Of a stretch of DNA of 59,664 nucleotides, positions 27,269 through 36,970 are shown piece by piece. The notes beneath the pieces are model-generated. The model was not told the origin of the DNA. It saw only the letters and a program-made list of their open reading frames with translations, and made no database searches. The translations under genes and the position numbers were made by a program. Numbering within the stretch: position 1 is the stretch's first letter; every line of letters begins with the position of its first letter. The stretch is from an uncultured Bacteroidota bacterium (lineage in GTDB: Bacteria > Bacteroidota > Bacteroidia > Chitinophagales > Chitinophagaceae): assembly GCA_903829015.1 (NCBI GenBank), contig CAIKOJ010000127.1:1-59664 (forward strand), given 5' to 3'.

Positions 27269-27961
27269 TTAATTCATTCTGGAAAGGGCAAGTAGAATCC
27301 CTCTTCCGTCTATATTATTTAGGGCATCAGAGCAGGCACGCTCGGGGTGGGGCATCATACCATATACGTTACGCCCTTCGTTACAAATGCCTGCAATATT
27401 ATCGGTTGCACCGTTCGGACTGGAATGCATATGCACTTCGCCGGCTTCGTTGCAGTATCTGAAAACGATCTGGTTGTTACTATGCAATTGTTTTAGAGTG
27501 GCTGCGTCGGCATGGTATCTGCCCTCGCCGTGAGCCACAGGTATCTTTAGTGTTTTTACACCCACATGGGAACCGATCAAGTTTTTAGTGCTCTCGCTTT
27601 TGATGTAGACATTCTTGCAGGTAAACTTCTGATGGTCGTTAAGCAGCAGACCACCGGGTAACAAACCGGCTTCGCACAGAATCTGAAAGCCATTGCACAC
27701 GCCCAGTACTTTACCACCTTTATTGGCAAACTCAATTACCTGTTCCATCATAGGGCTGAAACGAGCCAGCGCACCGCAACGAAGATAATCGCCATAAGAG
27801 AAGCCTCCGGGCAACACAATACAGTCGTCTTTGGTGAACATACTCAAATCTTTGTCCTTATGCCAAAGCATTACCACTTCCTGTTTCAGGTCGTCCTGCA
27901 GGGCGTGCATCATGTCTCTGTCGCAATTGGATCCGGGGAAAACTATTATTCCAAATTTCAT
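27269..27961 (-). CDS. purQ: Phosphoribosylformylglycinamidine synthase subunit PurQ
   Basis: 230 residues of a class I glutamine amidotransferase. PurQ releases ammonia from glutamine for the fourth step of purine synthesis. Motifs: IIVFPGSNCDRD at the start, PGGFSYGDYLRCG (51-63), the nucleophile C89 in VLGVCNGFQIL, and H205/E207 in MMPHPER near the end. PurL and PurS partners are not in the window. It starts 9 bp after the DUF6427 membrane-protein gene on the same strand, so the two are probably co-transcribed. Confidence 0.96.
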   Translation of the reverse strand: MKFGIIVFPGSNCDRDMMHALQDDLKQEVVMLWHKDKDLSMFTKDDCIVLPGGFSYGDYLRCGALARFSPMMEQVIEFANKGGKVLGVCNGFQILCEAGLLPGGLLLNDHQKFTCKNVYIKSESTKNLIGSHVGVKTLKIPVAHGEGRYHADAATLKQLHSNNQIVFRYCNEAGEVHMHSSPNGATDNIAGICNEGRNVYGMMPHPERACSDALNNIDGRGILLALSRMN

Positions 27962-27970
27962 TATCGTCGT

Positions 27971-28954
27971 TTATTTATTCGCCATCAGGCAGAATACAAG
28001 GAAAAAGAGTGAAAAATAAAAGATAAAGTTACTAAAACGCTTATTTTTTTCAAGTAAAAGTGCATGCGAAATTATAATACTCAGCGCAGGGATGGTTATT
28101 AGCCAGGCCGTTCTTATCTCCACATCGGTAAGAATTGCCACCAACACCGATACAAACAGGTAAAATGACAGCGCTATCCAGTCGCGGCGCACATAGATAT
28201 TGCTCATGGCTACATTTTGCTGCATCGCATAAACGCCCGAAGCCAGCAGTATAAACATACCGGCCAGAGTCACGATCATATAGAATATAGACACTACGTG
28301 TGAAGACAAAGAAAAACCGATGTGCGGCCACTGTGAGTAAACGCCGAACTTATCTGTAAGGAATAATAAACAGGCCAGGAAGTAAAAAGGTGTGAAATAG
28401 CCCATCATTGCCACCGACCATTCGCCCAGATTAAAAGGCCGGAACAATACCATACCCACCAGTAGCAACAAGAAAAATGCCAGTATAGTAAACTGAAACA
28501 AAGCGGCCATACTCAGCAGGAAAGCAGCGTTATAAATAAGCTTACGCGGTTGGGTGGTTTGTGTGAAGCCAAACATAGTATCCACAGCGCCCAGCAGCAA
28601 AAAATTGATGATCAGCGTTTCTGAAAATGTATTAAAAGGCAGGTAAATAGAAGTAAGACACAGGAAAACAAACGAGGGTACATAGGTGGCACGCGGGAAC
28701 AACTTATGCTTCGATGCAATGCCCTTTAGATAAATGGACTGTATAAACAGGATCACCACAGACAGCAGGGTATATGCGAAAGCTCCTTGTCTAAAGACGA
28801 ATGACATCCCTTGCAGGATCACATTGAACAGGAAGTGATTGTTAACCGGTGTTGGTAAAACAGGGTGCAAAAGGGCTTCAAACTTCACCACAAGGGCAAA
28901 TATGAACAGGACAATTACAGTGAAAGGACTATTATTTCTGAATAATTGAAGCAC
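27971..28954 (-). CDS. DUF6427 polytopic membrane protein
   Basis: 327 residues with about ten hydrophobic segments and almost no long loops. It starts with the family-like N-terminus LFRNNSPFTVIVLFIFAL and has the basic loop TTQPRKLIYNAAFLLSMAALFQ and the GxxxFRPFNLGEW motif in the middle. These match DUF6427 proteins of Bacteroidota. Function unknown. It is upstream of purQ with a 9-bp gap. A near-consensus -7 box (TACCTTCG, one mismatch, 28981-28988 minus) lies upstream of the start. Confidence 0.8.
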   Translation of the reverse strand: MLQLFRNNSPFTVIVLFIFALVVKFEALLHPVLPTPVNNHFLFNVILQGMSFVFRQGAFAYTLLSVVILFIQSIYLKGIASKHKLFPRATYVPSFVFLCLTSIYLPFNTFSETLIINFLLLGAVDTMFGFTQTTQPRKLIYNAAFLLSMAALFQFTILAFFLLLLVGMVLFRPFNLGEWSVAMMGYFTPFYFLACLLFLTDKFGVYSQWPHIGFSLSSHVVSIFYMIVTLAGMFILLASGVYAMQQNVAMSNIYVRRDWIALSFYLFVSVLVAILTDVEIRTAWLITIPALSIIISHALLLEKNKRFSNFIFYFSLFFLVFCLMANK

Positions 28955-29079
28955 TAAATGGTTTTTCTATAGAATTTCAGCGAAGGTAAGGTGTCTTTCG
29001 GGAATTTGGGTAATCAACGCATTATTCAAACATGCCATTGAATTAATCAATGCAATAGAATAATTCAATATAATTTCGC

Positions 29080-29087
29080 TATATTTG
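29080..29087 (+). promoter_or_regulatory. -7 box upstream of the broken T9SS gene
   Basis: TATATTTG matches TAnnTTTG exactly, 21 nt before ATG 29109. The promoter of the interrupted gene therefore looks intact. Confidence 0.55.
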
Positions 29088-29108
29088 TTTACATGAAAAA
29101 TAAGCCAT

Positions 29109-31175
29109 ATGACCCGACTAATTATAAGTATTTCGATTTTATTGTTTTTTTTCACAAAAACTGATGCCCAATATTTTGCGAATGAGAATAAGAAGTGGGT
29201 TTTTGGGTATAATGCCGGGATTGATTTTTCATCAGGCCTTCCAGTTCCTTTCTATTCAAACATATAAACGCGTGAGGGTAGTGCATCTGTGAGCGATGCA
29301 GCCGGAAATTTATTGTTTTATACTGATGGCACCTCGGTATTCAACCGCACCGGAGCGTATATGCCGTCGGGTAGTTCAATTGTTTCGTTTCCCACCGTAA
29401 GCACTGGTCAGGCGGCTGTTATCGCACCGGTCGTAGGCAATCCAAATCAATATTATGTATTCTCTCTAGAATCGGCAATGAGTAGTTATTCTTCACGACT
29501 TGCCTATTCTGTGGTTGATATGACTCTGGATGGAGGAAACGGCGACGTTTTGCCTACTCTAAGGGGGATACAACTGGATAGTTCCTTATCCGAAAAAATG
29601 ATCTCAGTCAGGGGGCTTGGCTGTAATACGTGGTTAATCACTCGCAAGAGAGACAGACTGGAATTTGTTGTTTACAATATAAATTCTACCGGCATTTCAT
29701 CCCCGGTTATTTCTGTACCCGGTGTTGCGAGCCGACCTTACGTTGATACAATTGGCGTTTTCGCAGCAACAACTGATGGACGCAAAATTGCATCTTGTTG
29801 TGAGATGTGCATTCCGAATGGCCTTGAATTGTTTGATTTCGACCCTGCGAGTGGTTTAGTTTCCGGAAGAGTGGTATTGGATAGCATCCGAAATATCTAC
29901 GGTGTAGAATTTTCGCCAGACAATAGCAAACTTTATGCAATTTGGGATACTTTTAGCGGTGTTAAACTATTGCAGTACGATGTTTCACTTTCTAGTCCTT
30001 CTGCAATAATTTCTTCTGAGTTTACCGTAGTGACTGCCAATCCTTGGGCTGAGAGTCAAATGAGACTTGCGCCTGACGGTAAAATTTATATTAACCGTTT
30101 ATCTGACCTTTCTACAGAGTATCTTGACGTAATAAACCACCCGAATTTGTCCGGCATAAGTTGTGGATACGTAAGTCACGCTGTTGCATTGTCGCCTGGT
30201 TCGTCTGGATTTATTGGAATGCCATCAATTTTTGTGCCTTTGGGCGCGGCGAGTTTTACCTACTCACGGCACGATACTGCGGTTTGTATTACTCCTGGAG
30301 ACAGCCTTAGATTATACCCTTATGATACTGCGTTGGCATATTTATGGTCTGATACTAGTTGGTCGCCATCAATTTTAATTTCATATTACGGCACCTACTG
30401 GGTTCAGGAGAGTAATAGCTGCATCGTGAATATTGATACTATTGTGGTTACGCCTTTAATAGATACTTTCAATTTCTGGACAGATACAACAGTGTGTGTG
30501 CTTACTGAAGCGCATAGCATGAGTTTGGCAGCACCGTTAGGTACTGAATATCTCTGGTATAACGGAGGAGTTGGTCCTGTAGATACTATCATGGCCAGTG
30601 GGGTTTTCTGGGTATCGTATACTGATGGTTGTACCCGAAAAACAGATACTTTTCATGTAGCTATGGCCGATTATCCGCTGGTAATAGAAGGGGCCGATAC
30701 TTTTTGCGTGAATGGCTCGGGAATCTTGACTGACCCTACTCCCGGCGGGGTATGGACCAGCGACAACCTCGCTGTTGCGACGATTGGTTCAACAAACGGC
30801 GTTGTTTCTCCTATGGCATCAGGCACAGTTACTTTTTACTACACTACAGCTTCCGGTTGCGCAGTTTCAAAATCTGTCTTCGTAAAAGATCATCCATGCA
30901 ACACGTCTGTAGCAGACCAAAATCTGGTTGATTTCAGTGCGGATATTTATCCCATCCCTGCAAATCAGGAGTTTGTTGTTGCCACAAATGGTCTAAACCG
31001 AAAGAATGCAGCATTATCGATATTCGATATGGCAGGGCGGCTTTTAAAGACAATTAAATTAACAGCTGCACAAACAACAGTTGAAGTACATGAACTCCCG
31101 GATGGAGTCTACACATGTAGGATTGATTTTTCCGAAGGGCCGCAAGTAGTGCGAAAGCTGGTGATAAAACACTAG
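29109..31175 (+). pseudogene. T9SS-sorted cell-surface protein gene interrupted by an in-frame TAA
   Basis: ATG 29109 opens a frame with a signal peptide (MTRLIISISILLFFFTKTDA) and continues in the same frame to 31175. A TAA at 29265-29267 (codon 53) interrupts it. On both sides the sequence reads as one protein: WVFGYNAGIDFSSG before the stop, then GSASVSDAAGNLLFYTDG after. This is the usual start of Bacteroidota propeller-like surface proteins. The body has propeller-type repeats, an Ig-like segment and a type A T9SS sorting domain (YPIPANQEF to DGVYTCRID). A GTG at 29289 could restart translation but would lack the export signal. It could be a recent pseudogene or a sequencing error. Confidence 0.85.
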
Positions 31176-31230
31176 TTTCATTTTGTAAGCCGCAGTACTT
31201 GTCCAGAATGACTCTCCGGCAAATAAACCT

Positions 31231-31683
31231 TCAGTACACAACAATCTGCCTCAAATGGTATTCCAAGTGTTTTACATAATCTTCTACCAGCCAAAGTAGT
31301 GTTACCGGCTCGGGTTCATTGGTCTTGCAGGTGCGTAAATAGTTTTCTTCCGGTATGCGCTTAATGACCTCAATCAGGTGCCGGTTATATGCCTCCCAAA
31401 AAGCTATCACATGTGCCGAATCCATACTCTGGTACCTGCTGTTTGTGTTCCATTTATCCTGATCATAAATAATGAAGGGGGTGTCCTCAAACTGAACCCT
31501 TACAAAACGTTGATGATTATTAGTGGCACTGTCTATCAGGTGGCCGAGTATCTCTTTCCTGCTCCATTTGTTGGGCGCAGGTTTTTGGGAGAACTCCTGT
31601 TCGGGCATTTGTTTGATCAGCGCTGGTAGGGTATCGCAGAGGTATTGGAGTCTTTCGGTAGCAAATATCATAGTTTCAGGCAT
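31231..31683 (-). CDS. DinB-family protein
   Basis: 150 residues from the ATG ending at 31683; the open frame extends 23 codons further up but those residues do not fit the family. It is a DinB/YfiT-like four-helix bundle. The pattern is visible in KWSRKEILGHLIDSATNNHQ and in KHLEYHLRQIVVY at the end. The histidines GHL, NNHQ and EYH are the likely metal ligands. Relatives include thiol S-transferases; the substrate here is unknown. It is cytoplasmic, on the strand opposite the broken T9SS gene and convergent with it. Confidence 0.85.
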   Translation of the reverse strand: MPETMIFATERLQYLCDTLPALIKQMPEQEFSQKPAPNKWSRKEILGHLIDSATNNHQRFVRVQFEDTPFIIYDQDKWNTNSRYQSMDSAHVIAFWEAYNRHLIEVIKRIPEENYLRTCKTNEPEPVTLLWLVEDYVKHLEYHLRQIVVY

Positions 31684-31784
31684 GGTGTTGGAAAATGGTC
31701 TAAAATTTCGTTCTAATCGTACAATGAATATACAAAAAAATAAAACCGCCACGAATGCCCGGACATCTTTTCTGGGTCTGGTTA

Positions 31785-32678
31785 TTACTCATATTTATAG
31801 GTAAACGCATGCACCGGCTTTCCCTTCAGGAAAGATTGCTTTACAATCATGCGCCCCTTCATATCATAAGTGTATAGCTCTCTATCGAACATAACAGGGT
31901 GACCCTTACCGAAGCCATCTTCGCCTGTGTCGTTGTTCACCAGATCTACTAGTTGTCCCTGGGTGTTGTAGTTGTAATTGACCCAGGAGATTGTCTTATC
32001 CCGGCTGTTTTTCACCACCCGGTTAGTGATCCGGCCATCGGTTGTTGTTGTTATGTTTTCAGTTCCGGTTAGTTTGCCATTTACATAGTAATATATGGTT
32101 GTAAGATTGGGCTCGTAGGCAAATATTTTATAGCGGCTGGCCGCCGATGCAGGCTGTTCAGTGTTCGAAGTATATTGTTCTACACCCGGTTTTGGACTAG
32201 TTTTGATCTCTTCTTTTTTCAGTTTGCCATCCCGGGTATAGGTATATGAAATGTCTGTGACGAGTACATTGCCGGGGTTGACAAAATGTTTGTAAGATAT
32301 AATTCCTTCAGGTCCGTAGGTGCGCTTTATTTCAAAAGTTACTTTCGCACTATCCCACTTAAAGTCAGTTGGAGAATAGGAAGTGGAATTACCATCAAGG
32401 TCGTATGTGTATTCTCTTTCCTGGTAAGATCTTAAACTTACGATTTTTCCATTTTCATAGCTATACATTTCTTTTCCCTGAGCCTTTTCGTTGTAATAAT
32501 CTGTACAGCTGATTATTTTTCCATCCGGGCTTGCAGAGTAGGCGTGTACCAAAGTGTCACCTGAAAAAGCCTTAATAACTTTCACGCCCTTTATGTTCTG
32601 AAACACTTCAGGATACATTACTTCCTGTGCATGTGCAATGCAGGAAGTGAACAAAATCAGGATCAGCCAGTATTTCAT
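31785..32678 (-). CDS. Exported protein with YD-like repeats
   Basis: 297 residues from the ATG ending at 32678. A signal peptide (MKYWLILILFTSCIAHAQ) comes first. The body consists of beta-rich phrases such as SPDGKIISCTDYYNEKAQ, REYTYDLDGNSTSY and YNTQGQLVDLVN, which resemble loose Rhs/YD-type repeats. I recognise no named family and see no T9SS domain. It is probably periplasmic or outer-membrane associated. The gene starts just after the fusA terminator and has its own -7 box. Confidence 0.75.
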   Translation of the reverse strand: MKYWLILILFTSCIAHAQEVMYPEVFQNIKGVKVIKAFSGDTLVHAYSASPDGKIISCTDYYNEKAQGKEMYSYENGKIVSLRSYQEREYTYDLDGNSTSYSPTDFKWDSAKVTFEIKRTYGPEGIISYKHFVNPGNVLVTDISYTYTRDGKLKKEEIKTSPKPGVEQYTSNTEQPASAASRYKIFAYEPNLTTIYYYVNGKLTGTENITTTTDGRITNRVVKNSRDKTISWVNYNYNTQGQLVDLVNNDTGEDGFGKGHPVMFDRELYTYDMKGRMIVKQSFLKGKPVHAFTYKYE

Positions 32679-32704
32679 CAGGGGGAGCAAGTTTTGATGT
32701 TATA

Positions 32705-32712
32705 CAAAGATA
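32705..32712 (-). promoter_or_regulatory. -7 box of the 32678 gene
   Basis: TATCTTTG on the minus strand matches TAnnTTTG exactly, 26 nt before the start codon. It directly follows the T-run of the fusA terminator. Confidence 0.6.
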
Positions 32713-32747
32713 GGCAAAAACAAAGCCGCCCCGAAGATCGGGGCGGC
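32713..32747 (-). terminator. Intrinsic terminator of fusA
   Basis: Stem GCCGCCCCGA (32725-32734) / TCGGGGCGGC (32738-32747) with a 3-nt loop and T-rich tail on the minus strand. It lies about 55 bp beyond the fusA stop codon, the gap being filled by a TAGTA-type repeat. Confidence 0.9.
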
Positions 32748-32804
32748 AAGTACTATTTACTATTTACTATCTACTAATTACTAAATACTATCTACTAACT
32801 ACTA
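32748..32804 (-). repeat. TAGTA-type low-complexity repeat abutting the fusA stop
   Basis: On the minus strand this reads as degenerate TAGTA/TTAGTA units. The fusA stop codon TAG (32802-32804) is the first part of the repeat. It is the same type of string as at 4280-4336 and 49458-49510. Confidence 0.75.
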
Positions 32805-34946
32805 ATTAGCGTGCTCTTTACCTTTTGTCTTTGCAACAACTTCTTCCTGAATGTTGCGTGGTGCAGGAGCGTAATGGCTGAACTCCATTACTGAAGTAGC
32901 ACGACCTGAAGATAATGAACGGAGCTGAGTTACATAACCGAACATTTCGCTCAGCGGCACTTTAGCGCGTATTACCTGCAGGTTGTTACGGTTGTCCATA
33001 CCTTCCAGCATTGCACGACGACGGTTAAGGTCACCTGTTACATCACCCATGTACTGATCGGGAGTAGTTACTTCCACTTTCATGATCGGCTCCAGCAATA
33101 CTGTTTTTGCTTTACGGCCAGCCTCACGGAAGCCGGATTTAGCACAAAGCTCGAAAGACATAGAGTCACTATCCACCTGGTGGAAAGAACCGTCGAAAAT
33201 ACGAACCCTCATACTTTCTACTGGGAAGCCAGCCAATGGTCCGGTACCCATAGAAGATTCAAAACCTTTCTGAATAGCAGGGATGAACTCACGTGGGATA
33301 GAACCACCAAATATTTCGTTGATGAACTGGAATCTGCCTTTACCTTCTGCAAGGAACGCTTCTTCAGCAGGTCCGATCTCGAACTGGATGTCCGCGAATT
33401 TACCACGACCACCTGTTTGTTTCTTGTATATTTCGCGGTGTTCAATCTGAAGCGTGAATGCTTCTTTGTAAGCCACCATCGGTGCACCCTGATTGATCTC
33501 CACCTTGAATTCGCGCCTCATACGGTCTACGATGATCTCCAAGTGAAGCTCACCCATACCGCTAAGGATAGTTTGTCCTGTTTCTTCGTCAGTTTTTACG
33601 CGCAGGGTAGGATCTTCTTCCACCAGTTTGGCGATAGCCATACCCATCTTGTCAACGTCGGCCTGTGTTTTTGGTTCAACCGCGATAGAGATTACAGGCT
33701 CAGGAATGAACATGTTCTCCAGCATGATCGGGTTTTTCTCATCACACAGTGTATCACCGGTTTTGATTTCTTTAAAACCAACTGCCGCACCGATATCACC
33801 AGCTTCGATGAAGTCGATAGGGTTTTGTTTGTTTGCGTGCATCTGCATGATACGGCTGATACGCTCGTTCTTGCCCGAACGTACGTTCAGAACATAAGAA
33901 CCCGCATCCAGACGACCAGAATAGCACCTGAAGAACGCCAGACGACCTACGAAAGGATCGGTCATGATCTTAAACGCAAGTGCAGAGAATGGTTCTTTTG
34001 CATTTGGATGACGCTCAATTTCTTCACCTGTATCAGGGTTAGTTCCTTTAATAGATTCGATATCCAATGGACCAGGCAGGTAACGGATCACCGCATCCAG
34101 AGCTACCTGTACGCCTTTGTTTTTATAAGCCGAACCGCAAAGCATTGGTACAATGCTCAGGTCAAGACAAGCCTTACGAACTGCTTCATGTATTTCGTCT
34201 TCAGAAATAGAATTAGCGTCTGCAAAGAATTTCTCCAGCAGCATATCGTCATATTCAGCAACAGCTTCAACCAGGTGGGCACGCCAGAAATCCACGTCTT
34301 CCTTCATATCATCAGGAATCGGAACTACTGTATAGGTCATACCCTGTGTAGCATCGTCCCAAATGATCGCCTTCATGGTGATCAGATCCACGATACCTTT
34401 AAAATGGTCTTCAGCACCAATTGGCAACTGCAGTGGTACTGATTTTGCACCCAGCATGTCTTTTACCTGCTGAACCACCATCAGGAAGTCTGCACCGATA
34501 CGGTCCATTTTGTTTACGAAACCAATACGTGGTACTTTATAACGGTTAGCCTGGCGCCATACAGTTTCAGACTGTGGTTCCACACCATCAACCGCTGAGA
34601 ACAATGCCACAAGACCGTCCAATACGCGCAATGAACGCTCCACCTCGATCGTGAAATCCACGTGACCGGGAGTATCAATGATGTTGAATTTGTAGTTTTT
34701 TGATTCTGGAAGTTTCTTGCCCTGAGTAGTAGGGAAGTTCCAGAAGCAGGTAGTTGCCGCTGAAGTAATAGTGATACCACGCTCTTGTTCCTGCGCCATC
34801 CAGTCCATGGTTGCAGCACCTTCGTGCACCTCACCAATTTTGTGGTTTACACCGGTATAATAAAGAATACGTTCTGTCATTGTAGTCTTGCCCGCATCAA
34901 TGTGGGCCGCTATTCCAAAATTGCGCTGTAAGCGTAAATCTGCCAT
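32802..34946 (-). CDS. fusA: Translation elongation factor G
   Basis: 714 residues, the usual EF-G length. EF-G is the GTPase that moves tRNAs and mRNA through the ribosome. Motifs: the P-loop AHIDAGKT (14-21), the effector region [10 protein letters not shown], the switch [10 protein letters not shown], and [10 protein letters not shown] for guanine recognition. The C-terminal domains IV and V end in KGKEHAN. It is transcribed alone, from a -7 box TACCTTTG about 40 bp upstream, and ends at a strong terminator. Long antisense frames over this gene are shadows of its codon bias. Confidence 0.98.
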   Translation of the reverse strand: MADLRLQRNFGIAAHIDAGKTTMTERILYYTGVNHKIGEVHEGAATMDWMAQEQERGITITSAATTCFWNFPTTQGKKLPESKNYKFNIIDTPGHVDFTIEVERSLRVLDGLVALFSAVDGVEPQSETVWRQANRYKVPRIGFVNKMDRIGADFLMVVQQVKDMLGAKSVPLQLPIGAEDHFKGIVDLITMKAIIWDDATQGMTYTVVPIPDDMKEDVDFWRAHLVEAVAEYDDMLLEKFFADANSISEDEIHEAVRKACLDLSIVPMLCGSAYKNKGVQVALDAVIRYLPGPLDIESIKGTNPDTGEEIERHPNAKEPFSALAFKIMTDPFVGRLAFFRCYSGRLDAGSYVLNVRSGKNERISRIMQMHANKQNPIDFIEAGDIGAAVGFKEIKTGDTLCDEKNPIMLENMFIPEPVISIAVEPKTQADVDKMGMAIAKLVEEDPTLRVKTDEETGQTILSGMGELHLEIIVDRMRREFKVEINQGAPMVAYKEAFTLQIEHREIYKKQTGGRGKFADIQFEIGPAEEAFLAEGKGRFQFINEIFGGSIPREFIPAIQKGFESSMGTGPLAGFPVESMRVRIFDGSFHQVDSDSMSFELCAKSGFREAGRKAKTVLLEPIMKVEVTTPDQYMGDVTGDLNRRRAMLEGMDNRNNLQVIRAKVPLSEMFGYVTQLRSLSSGRATSVMEFSHYAPAPRNIQEEVVAKTKGKEHAN

Positions 34947-35329
34947 TTTTATATGATTAAAGTGTTTATCTTTCTTTTTTGAAGGTGCAAAGGTAAGGGT
35001 TTTAATCAGAAAATCCGAAAAAGCATAATGGATAATTTCACACAGGTTTAAGTTTAGCGGCTTCCTACCCCCGGAATAGCGAAATCAACCAGAAATATAC
35101 CGCAGCTGCCCGGTATTTGCACCCTTCATTAATACATCAGATCATTTGGAATCCCACCAAACCGTAATTTCCGAAACACATTGCTTGTTTAACTAAAAGT
35201 AATAATGTGTGCTTATTTATTAGAATAGTGTGGATAACCCTTCTATTTGAGCTGATCTGTGACATTCTAACCTTTTTTAACGTAATTAATTGACACTTAA
35301 ATACTAAATTCGCAACCTAATTTTATAAA
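34947..35329. other. Divergent intergenic region fusA / DegT-fold gene
   Basis: 383 bp without a gene. It contains the fusA promoter on the minus strand. For the plus-strand gene no exact TAnnTTTG box was found; the 100 bp before its ATG are AT-rich. Confidence 0.6.
34988..34995 (-). promoter_or_regulatory. fusA -7 box (TACCTTTG)
   Basis: TACCTTTG on the minus strand matches TAnnTTTG exactly and continues into GCACC, as in the metB and metF promoters. It lies about 41 nt before the fusA start codon. Confidence 0.65.
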
Positions 35330-36535
35330 ATGGTACAAACAGACTATATCCACGTGCCATACGGTAAAACCGTACATGGCGAAGAAGAAATTGAAGCGGT
35401 AGTAAACGTATTGCGCACCAGCACCCAGATGGGTAAAAACGTGCGTGAGATGGAAGAACGCGTAGCCGGACTTTACAATAAAAAGTATGGTATCATGGTC
35501 AACAGCGGCTCTTCAGCACTTTATTTGGCTGCCGACCTGATGAATTACGAGCCGGGTGCTGAGATCATCACTCCTCCTCTTACTTTTTCCACAACTGTAG
35601 CCCCACTGGTAAAAAAGGGCTGGATACCTGCATATGTGGATGTTGAAGAAGGAACCTACAACATCGATGCCAATAAGGTAGAAGAAATGATCACCCCTAA
35701 TACAAAGGCTATGGTGATCCCTAACCTGATGGGTAATCTGCCTAACTGGGCTCAACTGCGCGAAATCGCCGACAAGCACAATTTGTTTGTACTGGAAGAT
35801 TCTGCTGATACACTGGGTGCGGAAATAGACGGCAAGTCGTCTGGTCGCTTTACAGATATGAGCACTACCAGCTTCTATGGTTCGCATATTATAAACTGTG
35901 CGGGTAATGGTGGTATGCTGTGTGTTAATTCAGACGAATTTTATAACCGTGGCCGCCTGTTGCGCAGCTGGGGACGCAGTTCTTCTTTGTTTGTAGAATC
36001 AGAGAAGATCGAAAATCGTTTTAATGTGGACATTGATGGCATTCCTTACGATGCGAAATTCGTTTTTGAGGAGCCGGGATACAATATCGAGCCATCTGAG
36101 TTAGGTGCTGCGTTCGGTATCGTTCAGCTCAACAAACTGGGTGCAAACATTGATACCCGCACAAGTCATTATAACCGCATGCGCGAATTCTTCACTCAGT
36201 ACGAAGAGTTCTTTATACTGCCTAAACAGTTGCCAAACTCACGTACCGCATGGCTTGCATTTGCAACAACCCTGCGCGAAACTGCTCCGTTCATACGTCG
36301 CGATATGCAGATATTCCTGGAAAAGAGAAATATCATGACGCGTACTGTATTTACCGGTAACATCCTGCGTCAGCCTGGTTTCAAACATTTGCCATCTAAA
36401 ACAGCTAAAGCAGGTTACCCTGAAGCTGATAGAGTAATGCGTGGAGGTATGTTGCTGGCTTGCCATCATGGTTTGAATGATGCTCAGATCAGCCACGTAA
36501 TGGAAAGCGTAACTGAATTCATGAAAAGCATTTAA
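35330..36535 (+). CDS. DegT/DnrJ/EryC1/StrS-fold enzyme with His at the PLP-lysine position
   Basis: 401 residues with the fold-type I sugar aminotransferase pattern: NSGSSALYLAADL at about 58-70, TPPLTFSTTVAPL, and the cofactor aspartate D157 in LEDSADTLG. Where aminotransferases carry the PLP lysine (SFFPSKN-type motif), this protein has SFYGSHIIN with H186. The same replacement defines the 3-dehydratases ColD and RfbH. The cysteines that bind the iron-sulfur cluster in RfbH (WGRDCWC-type) are absent here (WGRSSS), which favours the ColD-like type. A deoxysugar dehydratase reaction is therefore inferred; the substrate is unknown and no other sugar-nucleotide gene is nearby. A small membrane-protein gene follows after 2 bp. 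Confidence 0.85.
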   Translation: MVQTDYIHVPYGKTVHGEEEIEAVVNVLRTSTQMGKNVREMEERVAGLYNKKYGIMVNSGSSALYLAADLMNYEPGAEIITPPLTFSTTVAPLVKKGWIPAYVDVEEGTYNIDANKVEEMITPNTKAMVIPNLMGNLPNWAQLREIADKHNLFVLEDSADTLGAEIDGKSSGRFTDMSTTSFYGSHIINCAGNGGMLCVNSDEFYNRGRLLRSWGRSSSLFVESEKIENRFNVDIDGIPYDAKFVFEEPGYNIEPSELGAAFGIVQLNKLGANIDTRTSHYNRMREFFTQYEEFFILPKQLPNSRTAWLAFATTLRETAPFIRRDMQIFLEKRNIMTRTVFTGNILRQPGFKHLPSKTAKAGYPEADRVMRGGMLLACHHGLNDAQISHVMESVTEFMKSI

Positions 36536-36537
36536 GA

Positions 36538-36915
36538 ATGGTAGAGATCATATTGCTTAGTTACCTCGCATGGAGGAATAGTGTTTTGGCTAAATCTAAA
36601 AGCCTTAACCCGATGGCATGGGCAATATATACCGTCATTGCTTTTCTTGGTTGCTTCATGCTCGGCCTCATTTTTGTAATATTTGCTTTTTGCAGAAATG
36701 CTGTGGATCTCAATTTGCTTTCTTCTACCGATGCGGCTGTGAGGGACGCTTTGGCGAAGAATCTTGTGAAGATCATTACCGGCAATCCGCTGCATACATT
36801 TACGATAGAGATGTTTGGCATTGGTGGTTACCTGATCGCACGTTACCTGCTCGACAGGAAGCCAGGTAAAAAGGAACCTGAAATTCACTGGATGGATAAG
36901 ATAGGGGAGCAATAG
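36538..36915 (+). CDS. Small membrane protein
   Basis: 125 residues, starting 2 bp after the DegT-fold gene, so very likely co-transcribed and translationally coupled. Two hydrophobic segments are visible: one at about 28-52 (AWAIYTVIAFLGCFMLGLIF) and a weaker one near 95-110 (IEMFGIGGYLIARYLL). The C-terminus is charged. No family was recognised. The context suggests a link to the preceding enzyme but gives no function. Confidence 0.75.
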   Translation: MVEIILLSYLAWRNSVLAKSKSLNPMAWAIYTVIAFLGCFMLGLIFVIFAFCRNAVDLNLLSSTDAAVRDALAKNLVKIITGNPLHTFTIEMFGIGGYLIARYLLDRKPGKKEPEIHWMDKIGEQ

Positions 36916-36934
36916 CTGCTTGAAGACTTTGAAT

Positions 36935-36964
36935 AAAAAAACCGGGAAATTCCCGGTTTTTTTA
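36935..36964. terminator. Bidirectional terminator
   Basis: Stem ACCGGGA / TCCCGGT with a 3-nt loop around 36941-36957, flanked by A-run and T-run on either side. It separates the convergent membrane-protein gene (+) and response-regulator gene (-). Confidence 0.88.
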
Positions 36965-36970
36965 TTTCGT

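Noticed and set aside
29093-29164. ATG at 29093 upstream of the broken T9SS gene
   Set aside because: Out of frame with the gene body and ends in a stop after about 23 codons; ATG 29109 is the one with a signal peptide.
33180-34442. 420-codon open frame antisense to fusA
   Set aside because: Lies fully opposite a clear EF-G gene; its translation shows no domain and reflects the codon bias of fusA.
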